In this document: positions 10,427 to 20,684 of the stretch, piece by piece | Layout of the letters: every line of letters starts with the position of its first letter | Numbering within the stretch: the stretch's first letter is position 1 | DNA from: Berberis thunbergii | Taxonomy: Eukaryota > Streptophyta > Magnoliopsida > Ranunculales > Berberidaceae | NCBI GenBank assembly: GCA_003290165.1 | Contig: QNQO01000545.1 | Coordinates: 1 to 64,000, forward strand | DNA: 64,000 nt | Direction of reading: 5' to 3' | The notes under the pieces: model-generated | What the model was told of the DNA's origin: nothing | Databases searched by the model: none | Seen by the model: only the letters and a program-made list of their open reading frames with translations | Made by a program: the position numbers and the translations under genes

Positions 10427-11084
10427 GTAACATGTTATACTTACCAATTCAGAGCTTTAATTGATGAAGCCTGTTTATGAAGTTGGATCCCACTATTTAT
10501 GAAGCCTGTTTGCAGCTGGCATATTTTCACTCCCAATTCAGAGCTTTAATTGATATTAAATCTTGCACTACCAATAAAAAAGGAAGAATATTTTTAAGTT
10601 CCAAATGTTGTTTGTGTAATATGTCAACAGCAGAACTGTTGGTAACACATTTGTTCCAACCTTTCTTTTCTGGCTTGTGTGCATGTGTGCTTCGGTTGCA
10701 TGTGTGCCTCTGTTTCACAGTAGACATTATCACATGATAGTTTCCATGGGCATCTTTGTATAATGACAGATTTCACATGGCTTTCCCTTGGCCCTTTGGT
10801 TTAGTAGTTTACTATCTCAACCTTTTTTTCCCACAATGTAGTGTAGGGAACACATCCTTGTTAACTGTTTGCCATTTCCAAATGTAAGAGATGACAGTGG
10901 GTCAAGTTTGGGGTTCATCATTTGCAAATATACAAGTCTGATCTAATCAAACGTCAAGATGATATTTGAAGTAGTAGAATTGTCATGCGCCCACACTTTT
11001 TTATTTTATTTTTATTTTTTCCACTTATTTTCATTTTATGTCCACAATTTCATATCATATAAATTGGGCATCGCTTTTGTTTAG

Positions 11085-11159
11085 GTCGTTGCCTTCCTTG
11101 CAGCCATGGAGATAATGGCCGAGCAGTTTCCTGGAGCTTTCTCAGGGTATTCTCTGCAG
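11085..11159 (+). pseudogene. 4-hydroxy-tetrahydrodipicolinate reductase (DapB-type) exon
   Basis: A 25-codon exon between TTTGTTTAG and GTATGG contains VVAFLAAMEIMAEQ and FPGAFSGYSLQ. This is a conserved segment of the plastid enzyme that reduces 4-hydroxy-tetrahydrodipicolinate in lysine biosynthesis (plant form: AMEIMAEQFPGAFSGY(S/K)LQV). The match is unusually good and the exon is exactly in frame with its splice sites. The flanking exons of the gene were not found. It is one captured exon from a protein of about 300-350 residues. Confidence 0.85.
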
Positions 11160-11381
11160 GTATGGTTTTGTTTTTTTTTACTTATTCTATCCTTTTCTCC
11201 CTCTATTTTATACATGTTAATCTATTGTGATATTTTTGTTATAGTCTTAACTAGAAGTACCACCTGAGTCGTTCTTTGAAGTATTCATGCTGTTCTACAA
11301 TCTTCTCACAGGCTCTCTCCACCTGAAATTCTATCTATTTTCTTGTTTAGCAAACCATCTATAAATTTTAGGTTAAATTGA

Positions 11382-11466
11382 TTGCTTATGATGGACAACT
11401 ATCCTATCCGATAACTCTTCATGCCCTTGTTAGTTTGCCAAATGTTGGTGATGATAGTCGTGTCAG
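11382..11466 (+). pseudogene. Unrecognised exon
   Basis: Between AAATTTTAG and GTTGGC the frame reads VKLIAYDGQLSYPITLHALV, then SLPNVGDDSRV. It looks like a genuine exon by its splice sites and hydrophobic pattern, but I do not recognise the protein. It lies between the DapB-type and ORANGE-like exons. Confidence 0.35.
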
Positions 11467-11755
11467 GTTGGCAGCTAGTGTAAATTCTTATACCATAACA
11501 TCTGACCCTTTATATTTTCCTAACACATCTCAACTCTTCAATTACTTGCTGATATGATGAACCTCTAAACACGGTGTCTGTATTGAAATGTTTCATGTTT
11601 TCTGTTTCTAGTTTAACCGACTAATTGTTTAATTAAATCAGAAAATATCTGTTTATAGTTTAACCGACTAAATTGTGCAGTTAAATTAGAAAATAGAAAA
11701 CTATGGTTTCTCTGTTGCTATCTATCAAAAATTGTTTCTGGTTGTAACTTTTCAG

Positions 11756-11833
11756 GTTATGTGTCCTACATGCCTCTGTACTGGAATGGCAATGGCCAGT
11801 GAGCATGATCCAAGGATCGATCCCTTTGACTAA
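11756..11833 (+). pseudogene. C-terminal exon of an ORANGE-like (DnaJ Cys-rich) protein
   Basis: After a TTTTCAG acceptor the frame reads VMCPTCLCTGMAMASEHDPR, then IDPFD and a stop at 11831-11833. The CPTCLCTG element is half of a DnaJ-type zinc finger, and the MASEHDPRIDPFD tail is, as I recall it, the C-terminus of plant ORANGE/ORANGE-LIKE proteins, plastid proteins that stabilise phytoene synthase. Only the last exon is present. It is the last recognisable captured piece before the right end of the element. The stop codon is kept, so a chimeric transcript could in principle end here. Confidence 0.6.
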
Positions 11834-12456
11834 AGGTGCACTGTTGTTTTTTGATCTAATATAAACCCAGAGTAATCATGTCAAAAGTGTATCTTACAAA
11901 TTTCGGAGAGAACACAGAAGACTTGACTTGGAATGAATAATACAAAGTGTAAATATTTTCAGCTATGTAATTACTTCATTATTGATAATCCTTAACCTTT
12001 TTTGGATGCATGGAGCAAGTATTTATGTTCTTGATTATTTTTCAGTCTACTTAGTTTTGGTCTTGAGCCATACTATATTCTGATTACCATACATACTTTA
12101 GAGTTGAATGGCCGAGTCATAAGCAACCCTTGCCTTCCAGCCACAAGGGATTGCATTCTTCACTTCTATCCATTCTGCACCATTCAGCTGGAACCTCAAG
12201 TCCCAGACTCCCTCCGGAGGAATGGGCATGTCCCAGACTCCACCCCAGGCTCAGCGCATTCCTCGCCATTCTTGACAGTCAGCCTGCACCATTACCATTA
12301 CAGTACATCATGCTTGGCCTATTGCATTTTTGATAGAAACTTTCATTGCATTAGTTTTTCAATCACTATTATTAGTTTTTCAATCACCATTACCATTACA
12401 GTACATCATGCTTGGCCTATTGAATTTTGACTCAACGACTCAAAGTCATTTGATAG

Positions 12457-12487
<31 letters not shown>
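11834..12487. other. Non-coding DNA with a 45-bp duplication and an A29 tract
   Basis: A segment starting CATTACCATTACAGTACATC occurs at about 12,290 and again at 12,386. It is followed at 12,459-12,487 by 29 consecutive A residues directly before the right subterminal array. No gene is recognised. The A tract could be a retroposed tail or simple slippage. Confidence 0.6.
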
Positions 12488-12491
<4 letters not shown>

Positions 12492-12899
12492 CCACGGTTT
12501 TAAACCGTGGCTAACTATTGCAACGGCTAAAAACCGTGGCTACCTTGCCACGGCTTATAACCGTGGTTAGAGTTAGCCACGGCTTAAAACCGTTGCTAAT
12601 TACTTAGCCACGGCTTTAAACCGTTGCTAATATATACACCTTGTCACGGCTTAAAACCGTTGCTATTTTTGCCACGGCTAAAAACCGTTGCTATTATTAT
12701 TGCAACGGTTTATAACCGTTGCTAATTTCTGCAAATAACGCCCCCCTTCAACCATAAAACCGTTGCTACAATGTTTAGCAACGGTTGTTAGCCGTGACAA
12801 AAAATTTTGCGACGCCCCTGTAGTCCACGGCTCTTAGCCGTGGCAATGTCTTCCGCCCACGGTATAAAACCGTGGCTAAAGGGGGTTTTTGGTGTAGTG
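12488..12899. repeat. Right subterminal array and terminus of the family-A CACTA element
   Basis: More than ten ACGGTTTTAAACCGTGG-type repeats, with both GTTGC and GTGGC spacers, run up to the terminal TTTTTGGTGTAGTG at 12,886-12,899. The array mirrors that at 1860-2265. A short unrelated segment (CGCCCCCCTTCAACC) interrupts it near 12,738. Confidence 0.88.
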
Positions 12900-12935
12900 C
12901 CATACATATGTAGTTATTGAAAATTGAAATAACAT

Positions 12936-13070
12936 CTCTGTGATCATCTGTGCCTGTTTGCCAATCTCATATGTATATGGATAATGGTTTGCACCAAAAG
13001 CTTCACATATCTTTGAAATTTTTTTCTTTGCTCTTTCTTCATTATAGAAAACAACAAATACAAATTTCTC
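12936..13070 (-). pseudogene. V-ATPase subunit a (VHA-a) fragment
   Basis: The minus strand reads [20 protein letters not shown], then [20 protein letters not shown] and MITE. Plant VHA-a proteins have VFVVF(F/Y)[23 protein letters not shown]...[10 protein letters not shown], so the match is clear. VHA-a is the membrane subunit of the vacuolar proton pump. About 45 of some 820 codons are present. After MITE the frame runs on into unrelated sequence, and the inner CACTA element starts about 35 bp later. Several conserved residues have changed (ANRYPF to ANHYPY), consistent with relaxed constraint. Confidence 0.83.
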
Positions 13071-13076
13071 AACCAA

Positions 13077-14160
13077 TCATAAAAATCTCAACTTTAACTA
13101 AAACACAATAGATTGAACTCAAACTCAAAATCAAGGATACTTCCATCTTCACTCTCTTTGATCGATTTCCTGAGAAACCCATCTCTGGGGAGATTGCTAT
13201 CACTAAAATAAAACTCAACCTAGAACAAATAACAAGTTTTGAACCTAATAAACACAAGAAAGACTTCAGAAAACTTACTGAACAATACACCAAAACTAAA
13301 TATTGCGAAAATCAGCAACACCAAATTCAATTACTCGTTTGTTGAGCAATTAGGAATCTCCAGTAGCCAATCTACAGCCTCAGTATTCAATTTTCCATCT
13401 CTTAATAGGTAAAAATTGCAATTCAAAATCATAGATATCCTCATATAATTTGTCATAACCAAAAGATTTACAATATGAAATGCTGAAATCTCTTAGTTGA
13501 GGAAAAGCTAATTTCACAAGTCAAAAACTTTACTCTGTTATTAGCTTGAGCCACATGTTTTAACTATCCAACAAGGAAAAATACAAAACAAATACCTCAT
13601 AGTTTATATGGCCAAAGACTAAACCATAGGGCTCACGAAACACATCAAATGGTGAAAGAAATCACAAATCTTCTCGATGACATTGGAAGCAATTAGTCCA
13701 TTCCAATAAAGCAAAACTCAAACAACCAACTCTTTGATCTACGAAAGCCTTAAATCTACCATTCCAAAACTTCAAAAACTGATACAAATAAAAAAAATTA
13801 GAATTTGCGGTGAAAGCAAACCAAGAGAGAGTAAGTTGAGTGAATGACCATGAAAGCAAAGTTGAAACAGAAGCTGAAGCGGGAGAGCAGTTTGGAGAGG
13901 GAGAGCAGGGCGGAGCGGAGAGGGAGAGCAGAGTGGAGCAGAAAGGGAGACCACAACGCCGAGAAGTAAACCAGGCGGTGAACAGAACGAGAGCAGTGAG
14001 GGAGAACAGTGAGGAAAGGGAGAGTGAAACCAGAGCTTCCTTCGTTTCTTTCCTTCCTTCCTTCTTTCTTTTCGATCGAGAGGGAGAGTGAGAATCTGTG
14101 TTTTCCCCTATTTTTTTCACCAAAAGCGAGAAACTATTTTGGTAAAAGCGCGAAAGTGAA
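13077..14160 (-). other. Leader region of the reverse CACTA element, no recognised gene
   Basis: On the minus strand this DNA follows the terminal repeats of the element ending at 14,267. It contains CTTCCTTCC/GGGAGAGAG-rich DNA at 13,860-14,090. A possible exon at about 13,110-13,190 (minus strand) reads SNLPRDGFLRKSIKESEDGS. Long open frames here are low-complexity serine/leucine-rich and are probably not genes. The layout parallels 2270-3050 of the inner element. Confidence 0.4.
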
Positions 14161-14267
14161 AAAAAATTTTGCTACGGTTTTAAACCGTGGGCACTTTTAC
14201 CCACGGTTAAAAACCGTTGGCAGTTATAGCCACGGTTTAAAACCGTGGCAACCCTTTTGGTGTAGTG
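14160..14267 (-). repeat. Terminal array of the reverse family-A CACTA element
   Basis: Three or four ACGGTTTTAAACCGTGG repeats end at 14,267 with CTTTTGGTGTAGTG. The segment beyond the array (GCGCGAAAGTG..AAAGCGAGAAAC) matches in reverse complement the CGCGCTTTGG segment that follows the left array of the inner element, so this is the same class of end. Confidence 0.8.
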
Positions 14268-14408
14268 TTTTTTGGCCACAACTTATTTTTTTAGCCACGG
14301 TTTTAAACCGTTGGCTATTATAGCCACGGGTTTTAGCCGTGGCAAATAAACCAACGGCTTAGAGCAGTGGCCACCTCCCCGTAGCTAAACAAGCCTTTTG
14401 GTGTAGTG
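14268..14408 (+). mobile_element. Detached right end of a third family-A CACTA element
   Basis: Directly after the 14,267 terminus comes another run of ACGG..CCGTTGG/CCGTGG repeats ending CCTTTTGGTGTAGTG at 14,408. Two ends abutting in this way indicate that the reverse element inserted into, or deleted part of, an older family member. No partner end with a matching 3-bp duplication was found in the window. Confidence 0.7.
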
Positions 14409-15389
14409 TGGGTTGTTGTTGTGTGGTTGCTGGACGGTGGCGAGGTGAAGAGAGAAATATGAAAACAAGGGAAGAAGAGGGGCGGTGATGGCTGCCGGTT
14501 GTGCGAAACAGGGTGATGGCGAGGTGATCGCGCTACCAGTGCTTCTATCGAGCGAGGATCACCGGCATGGTGGATGTGGCGTGGCAGTTGGAAAAAAAGA
14601 GAAGAGAATGAAGAAGGAAACCTAGAAAGAAAAAGATCCCCGAAGGAGAAGGGAGAGAGGAAGCCTAAATAGTGTTATTTTTTGCCTTGATAGGTTGGGT
14701 TTGGGTTTCTAGGTCAGCTTTTGGGCTTGGGTTTAGGTTAAATTAAGTGTATTTAAGTTTCTTTGGGTTAGATTTAGACATGTAATAATTGACTCGTCAC
14801 CTGCTACTTTGTACCACCATCTGAACCAACCAATTGATCATTCCTCAAATTGCCGCCTTAATGTTATTTCATCGTTTATGCTCAAATTTCTATAAAAACA
14901 TGAAAAGGAAATAATTAGAATAAAATATAATAATCTGAACACTAACAAATATAAATTAATTATACATTACGTAATAATTACGTGAATATCGATGATCCGT
15001 GTGTCAAAAATGATTAAGGTTTCTAATGCTCGTGCCAGGCGCATGGTAGAATACCACTTGAATAGTGGGCAGAGCCCATGGCTCCATAGAGGAATACCTA
15101 GGGTTTGTCGTAGGATCAAGACGTTGCGTGTACAGCGTAGTTAACATGGTAACACACGTACGGCGGAAATTGCGAAACGGTTGAGTATCGGTTACTCCCC
15201 CAATTAATGGGGTTGCACTCAACATTGGTAACGTAACAGAGTTCTGTACATAGAGTTTTGTTTCAACATTAGAGATTTTGTTTGTAAGTGCTAAAGAGTG
15301 TTAGGTGGATGGGTAGCAAGGGCTAGATGTGTGATGAGATCTTTACAACTTGGAATTTTGGAGCTCACTTAGGTGGTGATTCATTTTAT
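14409..15389. other. No gene recognised
   Basis: GC-moderate DNA (GGTGGCGAGGTGA, GGATCACCGG) up to 14,680, then AT-rich sequence. The short open frames look random. Part may be 3' sequence of the LINE tail that follows. Confidence 0.4.
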
Positions 15390-15512
15390 TGTCTTTTATT
15401 TCAGGTAAAGTCGTAATGCAACCCCCCCTCCGATTAGTTTGTAAACATTTTTCTAATAAAGTAATGAAGATCCGACATCCCATAGTTTGCCCTCCCTCCT
15501 GGAGGATTTAAT
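15390..15512 (+). mobile_element. L1-type LINE 3' end
   Basis: The motif order AAAGTCGTAATG..CCCCCC, TAATAAAGTAATGAAGATCC, GACATCCCATAG, GCCCTCCCTCCTGGAGG and an A-rich end recurs at 45,050-45,146, 57,066-57,206 and 63,210-63,300. It is the 3' signature of the LINE family in this window. Here the tail lies on the plus strand. Confidence 0.65.
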
Positions 15513-15563
15513 AAATAAAAATTGATCTAGAACAACCTTTTGTTTGAGTTCAATTTGCTAATA

Positions 15564-15925
15564 AGGCATCCGCCACCGCATTCACTTCACAAAACACATG
15601 TATTAACACCACCTCTGACCCATTCACCAAACCATGTATCTCTACTTGCTAATTTTGTAGGAACCAAGGGATTTGAAAATGTCCATAGAACCATACTCGA
15701 ACCAATCAAGAATTTGATTGAACCAACACCTTCTCCAACCCCAAGTGATGACAAAGCTTAAGCCTTTTCAATAGAGATAGCATCTTAGCTCAGTTGTTAG
15801 AATCAGCCACAAATAACAATTGAGTAGCTTGAATACAACACCCTGCTCATCTCGAGCAACACCCTCCTGCAACCATTATGTCACAAGACGAACCATCCAC
15901 ATTAAGAGCATAAAAACCAAGTAGA
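15564..15925 (-). pseudogene. Decayed LINE RNase H domain
   Basis: Read on the minus strand with several stops and frame changes, this gives NVDGSS (first RNase H aspartate), LLKRLKLCHHLGLEKVLVQS (the usual helix and QSDS-like strand), then IPW and finally VNAVADA. These are the landmarks of the RVT_3/RNase H domain at the end of plant L1 ORF2. It points opposite to the LINE tail at 15,390-15,512, so two LINE copies meet here. The copy is old and cannot encode an enzyme. Confidence 0.7.
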
Positions 15926-16470
15926 TGAGCATTCCGTCATTAGACGCAAGTTTGATTAGGCTGCACCAAAATAATTGGCAAACCCATCGCTTGCACCAGC
16001 CTTTGATCCTTGTTGCCCTGTTTTAGGTGAAAAACTTAGCAAGCCAACAACAAGTAATTATGTGTTTTCATAATCACAGATGATGCATTCACACATCGAC
16101 GTTAATAAGTACACGTATTTTGTTGCTTCCAAATCTCCCACAAAACAACCACAAGAGTAAGATTATAGAACAATTAAATCACACATCTCGAAGCAAAAGA
16201 AATTATAAATGCAAATTACGAGGTAAAATAAATCAGTTTTTTAAACTTCTTGTTTAATAGGAACCATCAATTCCATCTTAAAATGCATGTTTAAAAATTT
16301 TCATCACTATTTTACCTCTATATGCACATGATTACAAAATTACCTATTTTAGACAAATACTTTTTAATATGACCCCTGTATTTTTCCCTTCAAAGATGTA
16401 AAATTTGCATCATTTATTTAATAACAATTCAATATTTAATTTGTACCTCTAGATTGTTTTGGGGCCAAAG
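15926..16470. other. No gene recognised
   Basis: AT-rich sequence without convincing open frames or repeats. Confidence 0.4.
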
Positions 16471-16575
16471 GTGTACCAACTAAGTTGGTAGAGGTGTGAC
16501 AGATAGTATTAAATGTCACGGATTCAAACCCAGCCCACGACATAGGGTGGGGAGGGTTAAGGGTAAAAAAAAAGT
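16471..16575 (+). mobile_element. tRNA-derived SINE-like element
   Basis: The segment has a tRNA-like A box (ACTAAGTTGGTAGAGG at about 16,480) and a B box (GGATTCAAACC at 16,520-16,530) with typical spacing, followed by GGTGGGGAGGGTTAAGGG and an A9 run. This is the usual layout of a plant SINE head and body, with an internal RNA polymerase III promoter. Target duplications were not resolved, and a degenerate tRNA pseudogene is the alternative. Confidence 0.5.
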
Positions 16576-16849
16576 TTGTCTTAGGATAATGAGGCAGAAG
16601 ATAAATCATACATAACCAACTCAAAAAGTGAATATCTACATTTTTGAATCCCTTAACGCCATGCAAATATTTTTCTAATAAGACAATATACAAACTATGA
16701 AAGCTATATAAATGAGCCATGACTTGAAAAAAAAAACACTTTGTAGGGGGCCATTTGGGCAATTAAGGGTATTTTGGGTTTTATGTTTTGCCATTAAATC
16801 TGGGGCGTCGACTAACTTCACAACCTAATCTGGGGCGTTGAGGTTAGGT

Positions 16850-16945
16850 CGACTCTAGCTTTTCCATGGCGGATCCTCCAGTCGCCAATAGCGGAGGTCG
16901 ATTCTAGCTTCCATGGCGGATTCTCCAGTCGCCGATAGTGGAGGT
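16850..16945 (+). repeat. 47-bp tandem duplication at the LINE 5' end
   Basis: The segment CTAGCTTTTCCATGGCGGAT..GGAGGTCGA occurs twice in a row, each copy with an in-frame ATGGCGGA start. Only the second start (16,913) opens a long frame into ORF1. Confidence 0.7.
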
Positions 16946-18420
16946 CAACCGGCTAGGCTTGGAGGCGCCTTAGTCAAAGCCATTAAGCCTCCTCAGTCGT
17001 TTCTACAAACTTTGGGGATTGTCAAGGTCGTTTCTGTCAATGAGGAACCCATGAAAGGAACTTGATTTCGTATGAAGGGGAGTCTAGCTTTGTCTATGAA
17101 CTTTCAAATGCAAAGCGGTATGTTGAACAATTTCTGATGGTACTTAAATTTTCTAGTTATCCCCCATCTCTAGAAGGTATTTGGAGACGATACAAAATCT
17201 TGGGGAGTGATGGGTGATTTTACAATGGAGTTTTTGTGCCCCAGACACGTTATTGTGCGTTTCCAAGCGGAGGAAGAAGCCAAGAAAGCTTTATCTAGGG
17301 ATTCTTACATGATTAGGGAGTTAGATTCAAAGCTTTTTGACACCAAGATTTTAGCTTAAAGAAGATCCGGTCGACGCGCCATATTGGGTGGATTTACCAA
17401 ACTTGTCGCTTCATTTTTTTCATTCGTTGTTCTTGAAAAAGGTAGGTGATTCCATTGGTTGAGGAGACGGTGTCACACATGGTTTCACAAGACCCAAGGT
17501 AACATGCATCTGCATGGGGATGGATATGTCTGTGGCGCTTCCAACTATAATTTGGATTGACTTCTCAAGGACTAATGGATTTTGGCCAAAAATAATATTT
17601 TCGGGTTTCAAGTATTGTGAATTGTGTTCTATGACTGGTCATAATAATTCGTATTACAAGAAAGGTTTGGGGAAAAAAGATCAGTCCCCAAGCACTAAGC
17701 GATAAAGTGAAGCAACTCAATGAGAGGGAAGGAAAAAAAATTTACGAACCAGCGAATAAAGAGATTCCTTTTAAGGAAGAAGTGGCTAGAATTAGTGGGG
17801 AACAAAGAATAAAAGGGAGAAGAAATGGTTATCCAACAAGAGGAGATGGTGAAAAAGGTGAAATTGAAGCCATCGAAAGTTTTTGATGTCCCGAGTAATC
17901 CACAAAAGGAAGAGGTCAGTATTTCAAATACTTTTAGCTTACATGCGGGGGTTGAAACATATACCATTGTGGTGGCTATCGCCCCTGAGAAGGAAGAACT
18001 CCATCTGAACTCGGTCTTGGGCGTTGAAGTGTCTAACCAGGTGAATGTCAAGCATGATGTAGTGTAATGTTTGATTCCAACTGAGGTTGAGACATGGGAA
18101 ACTCTTTTAAATAACTTAAGGAAAGATTGTTTGGATTCAGTTTACTCGAATAACTGGATTGAAAAGGCAATAGAGGCTGCTCACATGGAGGAAATGCAGA
18201 TAAACATGAAGATGTAGAGGAATGCAGTCATTACAGTTTGGAGTCACAACTTGGTAAAGGGGAAGCCTTGAAGGAGGATGAACAAAGGGGTACGGTGCAG
18301 GTTAAGAGTTCAATGGATGAGCAGGTTGAAAAAAATGGAAACTATCCAAGCATTGCAGGATGTGTCATCTCCACTAGTGGTGGAAAATTTTCTTTCTTCT
18401 GGGAAGGAGGGGGAGGTTAG
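16913..18420 (+). pseudogene. LINE ORF1 (DUF4283-type nucleic-acid-binding protein), decayed
   Basis: From the ATG at 16,913 the protein starts MADSPVADSGGQPARLGGAL. With frameshifts it continues through GDFTMEFLCPRHVIVRFQAE (about 17,210-17,270), the DUF4283 core found in ORF1 of plant L1 elements. A zinc-knuckle remnant CELCSMTGHNNSYYKKG (about 17,620-17,675) has lost part of its usual CCHC pattern. A charged tail follows. ORF1 binds LINE RNA in related elements. At least three stops break the frame, so no full protein can be made. Confidence 0.65.
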
Positions 18421-19418
18421 TGGATTTTTCTATTTTTCAAGGTGTTTCGAATAAGGAAATGAGCCCCGGATTTAAAGGACGTAAATAGAAAAATTAGAAA
18501 ATAAATATCAATACTCTGGAATATTAGTAATGATAGTCAAGATGCTAGATCAAAGTAAGAAGTTGGACCTCATGTTTCTTTGATCAAAGATATAGAGTTG
18601 GGCACACATTCAGATGGGGAGCTGGGAAACAAATCTATGAAGCGAGTTAGAGTAGCTTTCTCTTCGGTTGAGCGTTCTGACTAGACAGCAAGACGCTTCT
18701 CCCAGGTTAGTAATGATTGAACACATCATGTTATGGAATGCTCAAGTTGTTGGGAACAAAACAACCAATGAAGGATTGAAAAAATGGTTACTGAACATGA
18801 TGTTAGGTTGTTGATGATTGTAGAGCCAATGATTGAGGAGACTACGTTCGCAGAAGTGGGTAATAGAATTAAATTATTTGGTTTTATTTCCAATGAAGAT
18901 TTAGGAGGTAAAATCTGGATTTTCTTGTCTAATGATCTATCAATATCTATTCTTGGAATGTCGTATGCATTGTAGAGTGCAGGTTGTTTGTGGTATCTTT
19001 TGTCTATGAAAGTACTCGGTGGAGGAAAAAAGAGATTTATGGTCGAAATTGGAAAGTTTTGTTTTGCAGTGTGACTCCCCCTGGATGGTAGGTGGCAATT
19101 TTAACACAGTGATTGATACGGCTGAAAAAATAGGGGTGATCCCCCTTCTATGGTTAGTATGGTAAACTTTTCTTGTTGTATTGATACTTGTGGTTTACAT
19201 GATTGTGTTGCACTGGGATCGAGATATACCTGGTGTAATAATAGAAGTAGAAGGGACCAGATTTGGGCTTAACTAATCAAGAGTGTTGGTGAATACTGAA
19301 TGGTTGTTGCTAATGCCGAATACGAGAGTGGAACACTTAGAGCATACCGAGTCTGATCATGCTCCCATGCTAGTTGTTTTGCCTTCTCATACTAGATCGG
19401 GTACGACATCGTTTTTGT

Positions 19419-20684
19419 CAGTGTAGTCAAAGTCATCCAAAGCCACTACTTAAAGCCAAAAGCCAAGTCAAGCCATGACATCTCGCTCCACCTTGGTCAA
19501 AGCGAGGCCACTACCCTAAAACTACAAAAAGCCACCGCTTTTAGCCTTTTTTTGTTGAAGCGTGAAGCCACCAAAGCCATGGCTTCATTAAACAAAAACT
19601 TTTCTTTTTGCATTTTTTGTCTTTTTTTTCTTCTTTATCCTTTCCTCTTTAGAGCTTCATGGCTAAATCAGAGAACTTCAACAGAGCAGCAGTTGGAGAT
19701 CTGGCTCGAGGTACGAATCTTCTTACCTTCTTCTTCTTTTTGCCTTATGCTCTCTCTCGATTTAGGAAAGCTTCAAGAGAGCAACACTTCAGTTTCACTT
19801 CTTCCCTCTCCTCTCATCTCCTTCATTTCTTACTCAATTGTTGAATCAAATTCTCTGTGTTACTTCACTCACCCCCTTTGTTCTTCTCTTCACAAAGCTC
19901 TCAAAGGCTTATTTTCAAAGGACAACATACTCGCACAACTTCTGCACTTGCACCTTTCAACAATTCTTGATTGGGGTTTTTTGATTTCGTATAATTTAGG
20001 TTTTATTGTTCTCAATTTGAAATTTTGGGATATGGGGTTTGCTCATTTTTTTTATTTTTGCCCATTTTGTTGTTTGGGTATGTCAACTTTATCCATTCTC
20101 GTAATTTGAAGTTTTGAGAAATGGAGTTTGTTTCATCGTTGAGGTTTTGCTCTATTGCTTGGTATTTAGCTTAATTTTGTTGGATTTGATTTGAGGCTTC
20201 GGGTGCGTGACTTGATTAGTTTCTTGTCTTCTTTCTTCAGTTTTCACTATTTAGAGTTTCATGACAATGAATCAGAAAGCCGCAGTTGGAGCCTTGGAGG
20301 TATGCACAAACTTCTTCTTCCCTTCTTCTTCTTCTTGCCTTCTTCTTCTTCTACTTGCCTTCTTATTTTCTTCTTCTATGTCCTTGTTGTGTTTCCGAAA
20401 TTTTTTCTGCAAACTACATTTGATATGAGATGATGGCAAAAAAACTTCACTAAATATAATCACTAATATTGACTTGAGCTAACACCTCTAAATCTAATAA
20501 AAAAGTAGAATTAATATATTTAGAAGCTTAGATACAAGCAAAATGCATATATTTACATTTTCTATATAATATTTCAAATCATTTTTAGGGTTATTTTACT
20601 TGCGTAAAGCCATTGCTTCGCTTTTCGCTTAAAGACAAGCAATGGCAAATCGCATTGCATTCACTTCGCGCTTTGACTACCTTG
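19419..20684. mobile_element. Small non-autonomous hAT-like element in LINE ORF2
   Basis: The ends CAGTGTAGTCAAAG (19,419) and CTTTGACTACCTTG (20,671-20,684) are imperfect inverted repeats. GTTTTTGT on the left and GTTTTGTT on the right fit an 8-bp target duplication altered by slippage in a T run. Removing the element restores a LINE reading frame (RSGTTSFL..NMWATHSS). The interior has TTCTTCTTC tracts and two copies of a GCAGTTGGAG..CTTCTTC segment (about 19,687 and 20,281), but no transposase. Confidence 0.65.

Noticed and set aside
13662..14123. 153-codon open frame, minus strand
   Set aside because: Ser/Leu/Pro-rich low-complexity product of GA/CT-rich leader DNA; no domain and no homologue known to me.
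15772..15800. TTAGCTCAGTTGTTAGAATC as a tRNA A box
   Set aside because: No B box follows and the segment belongs to a decayed LINE RNase H region on the other strand.
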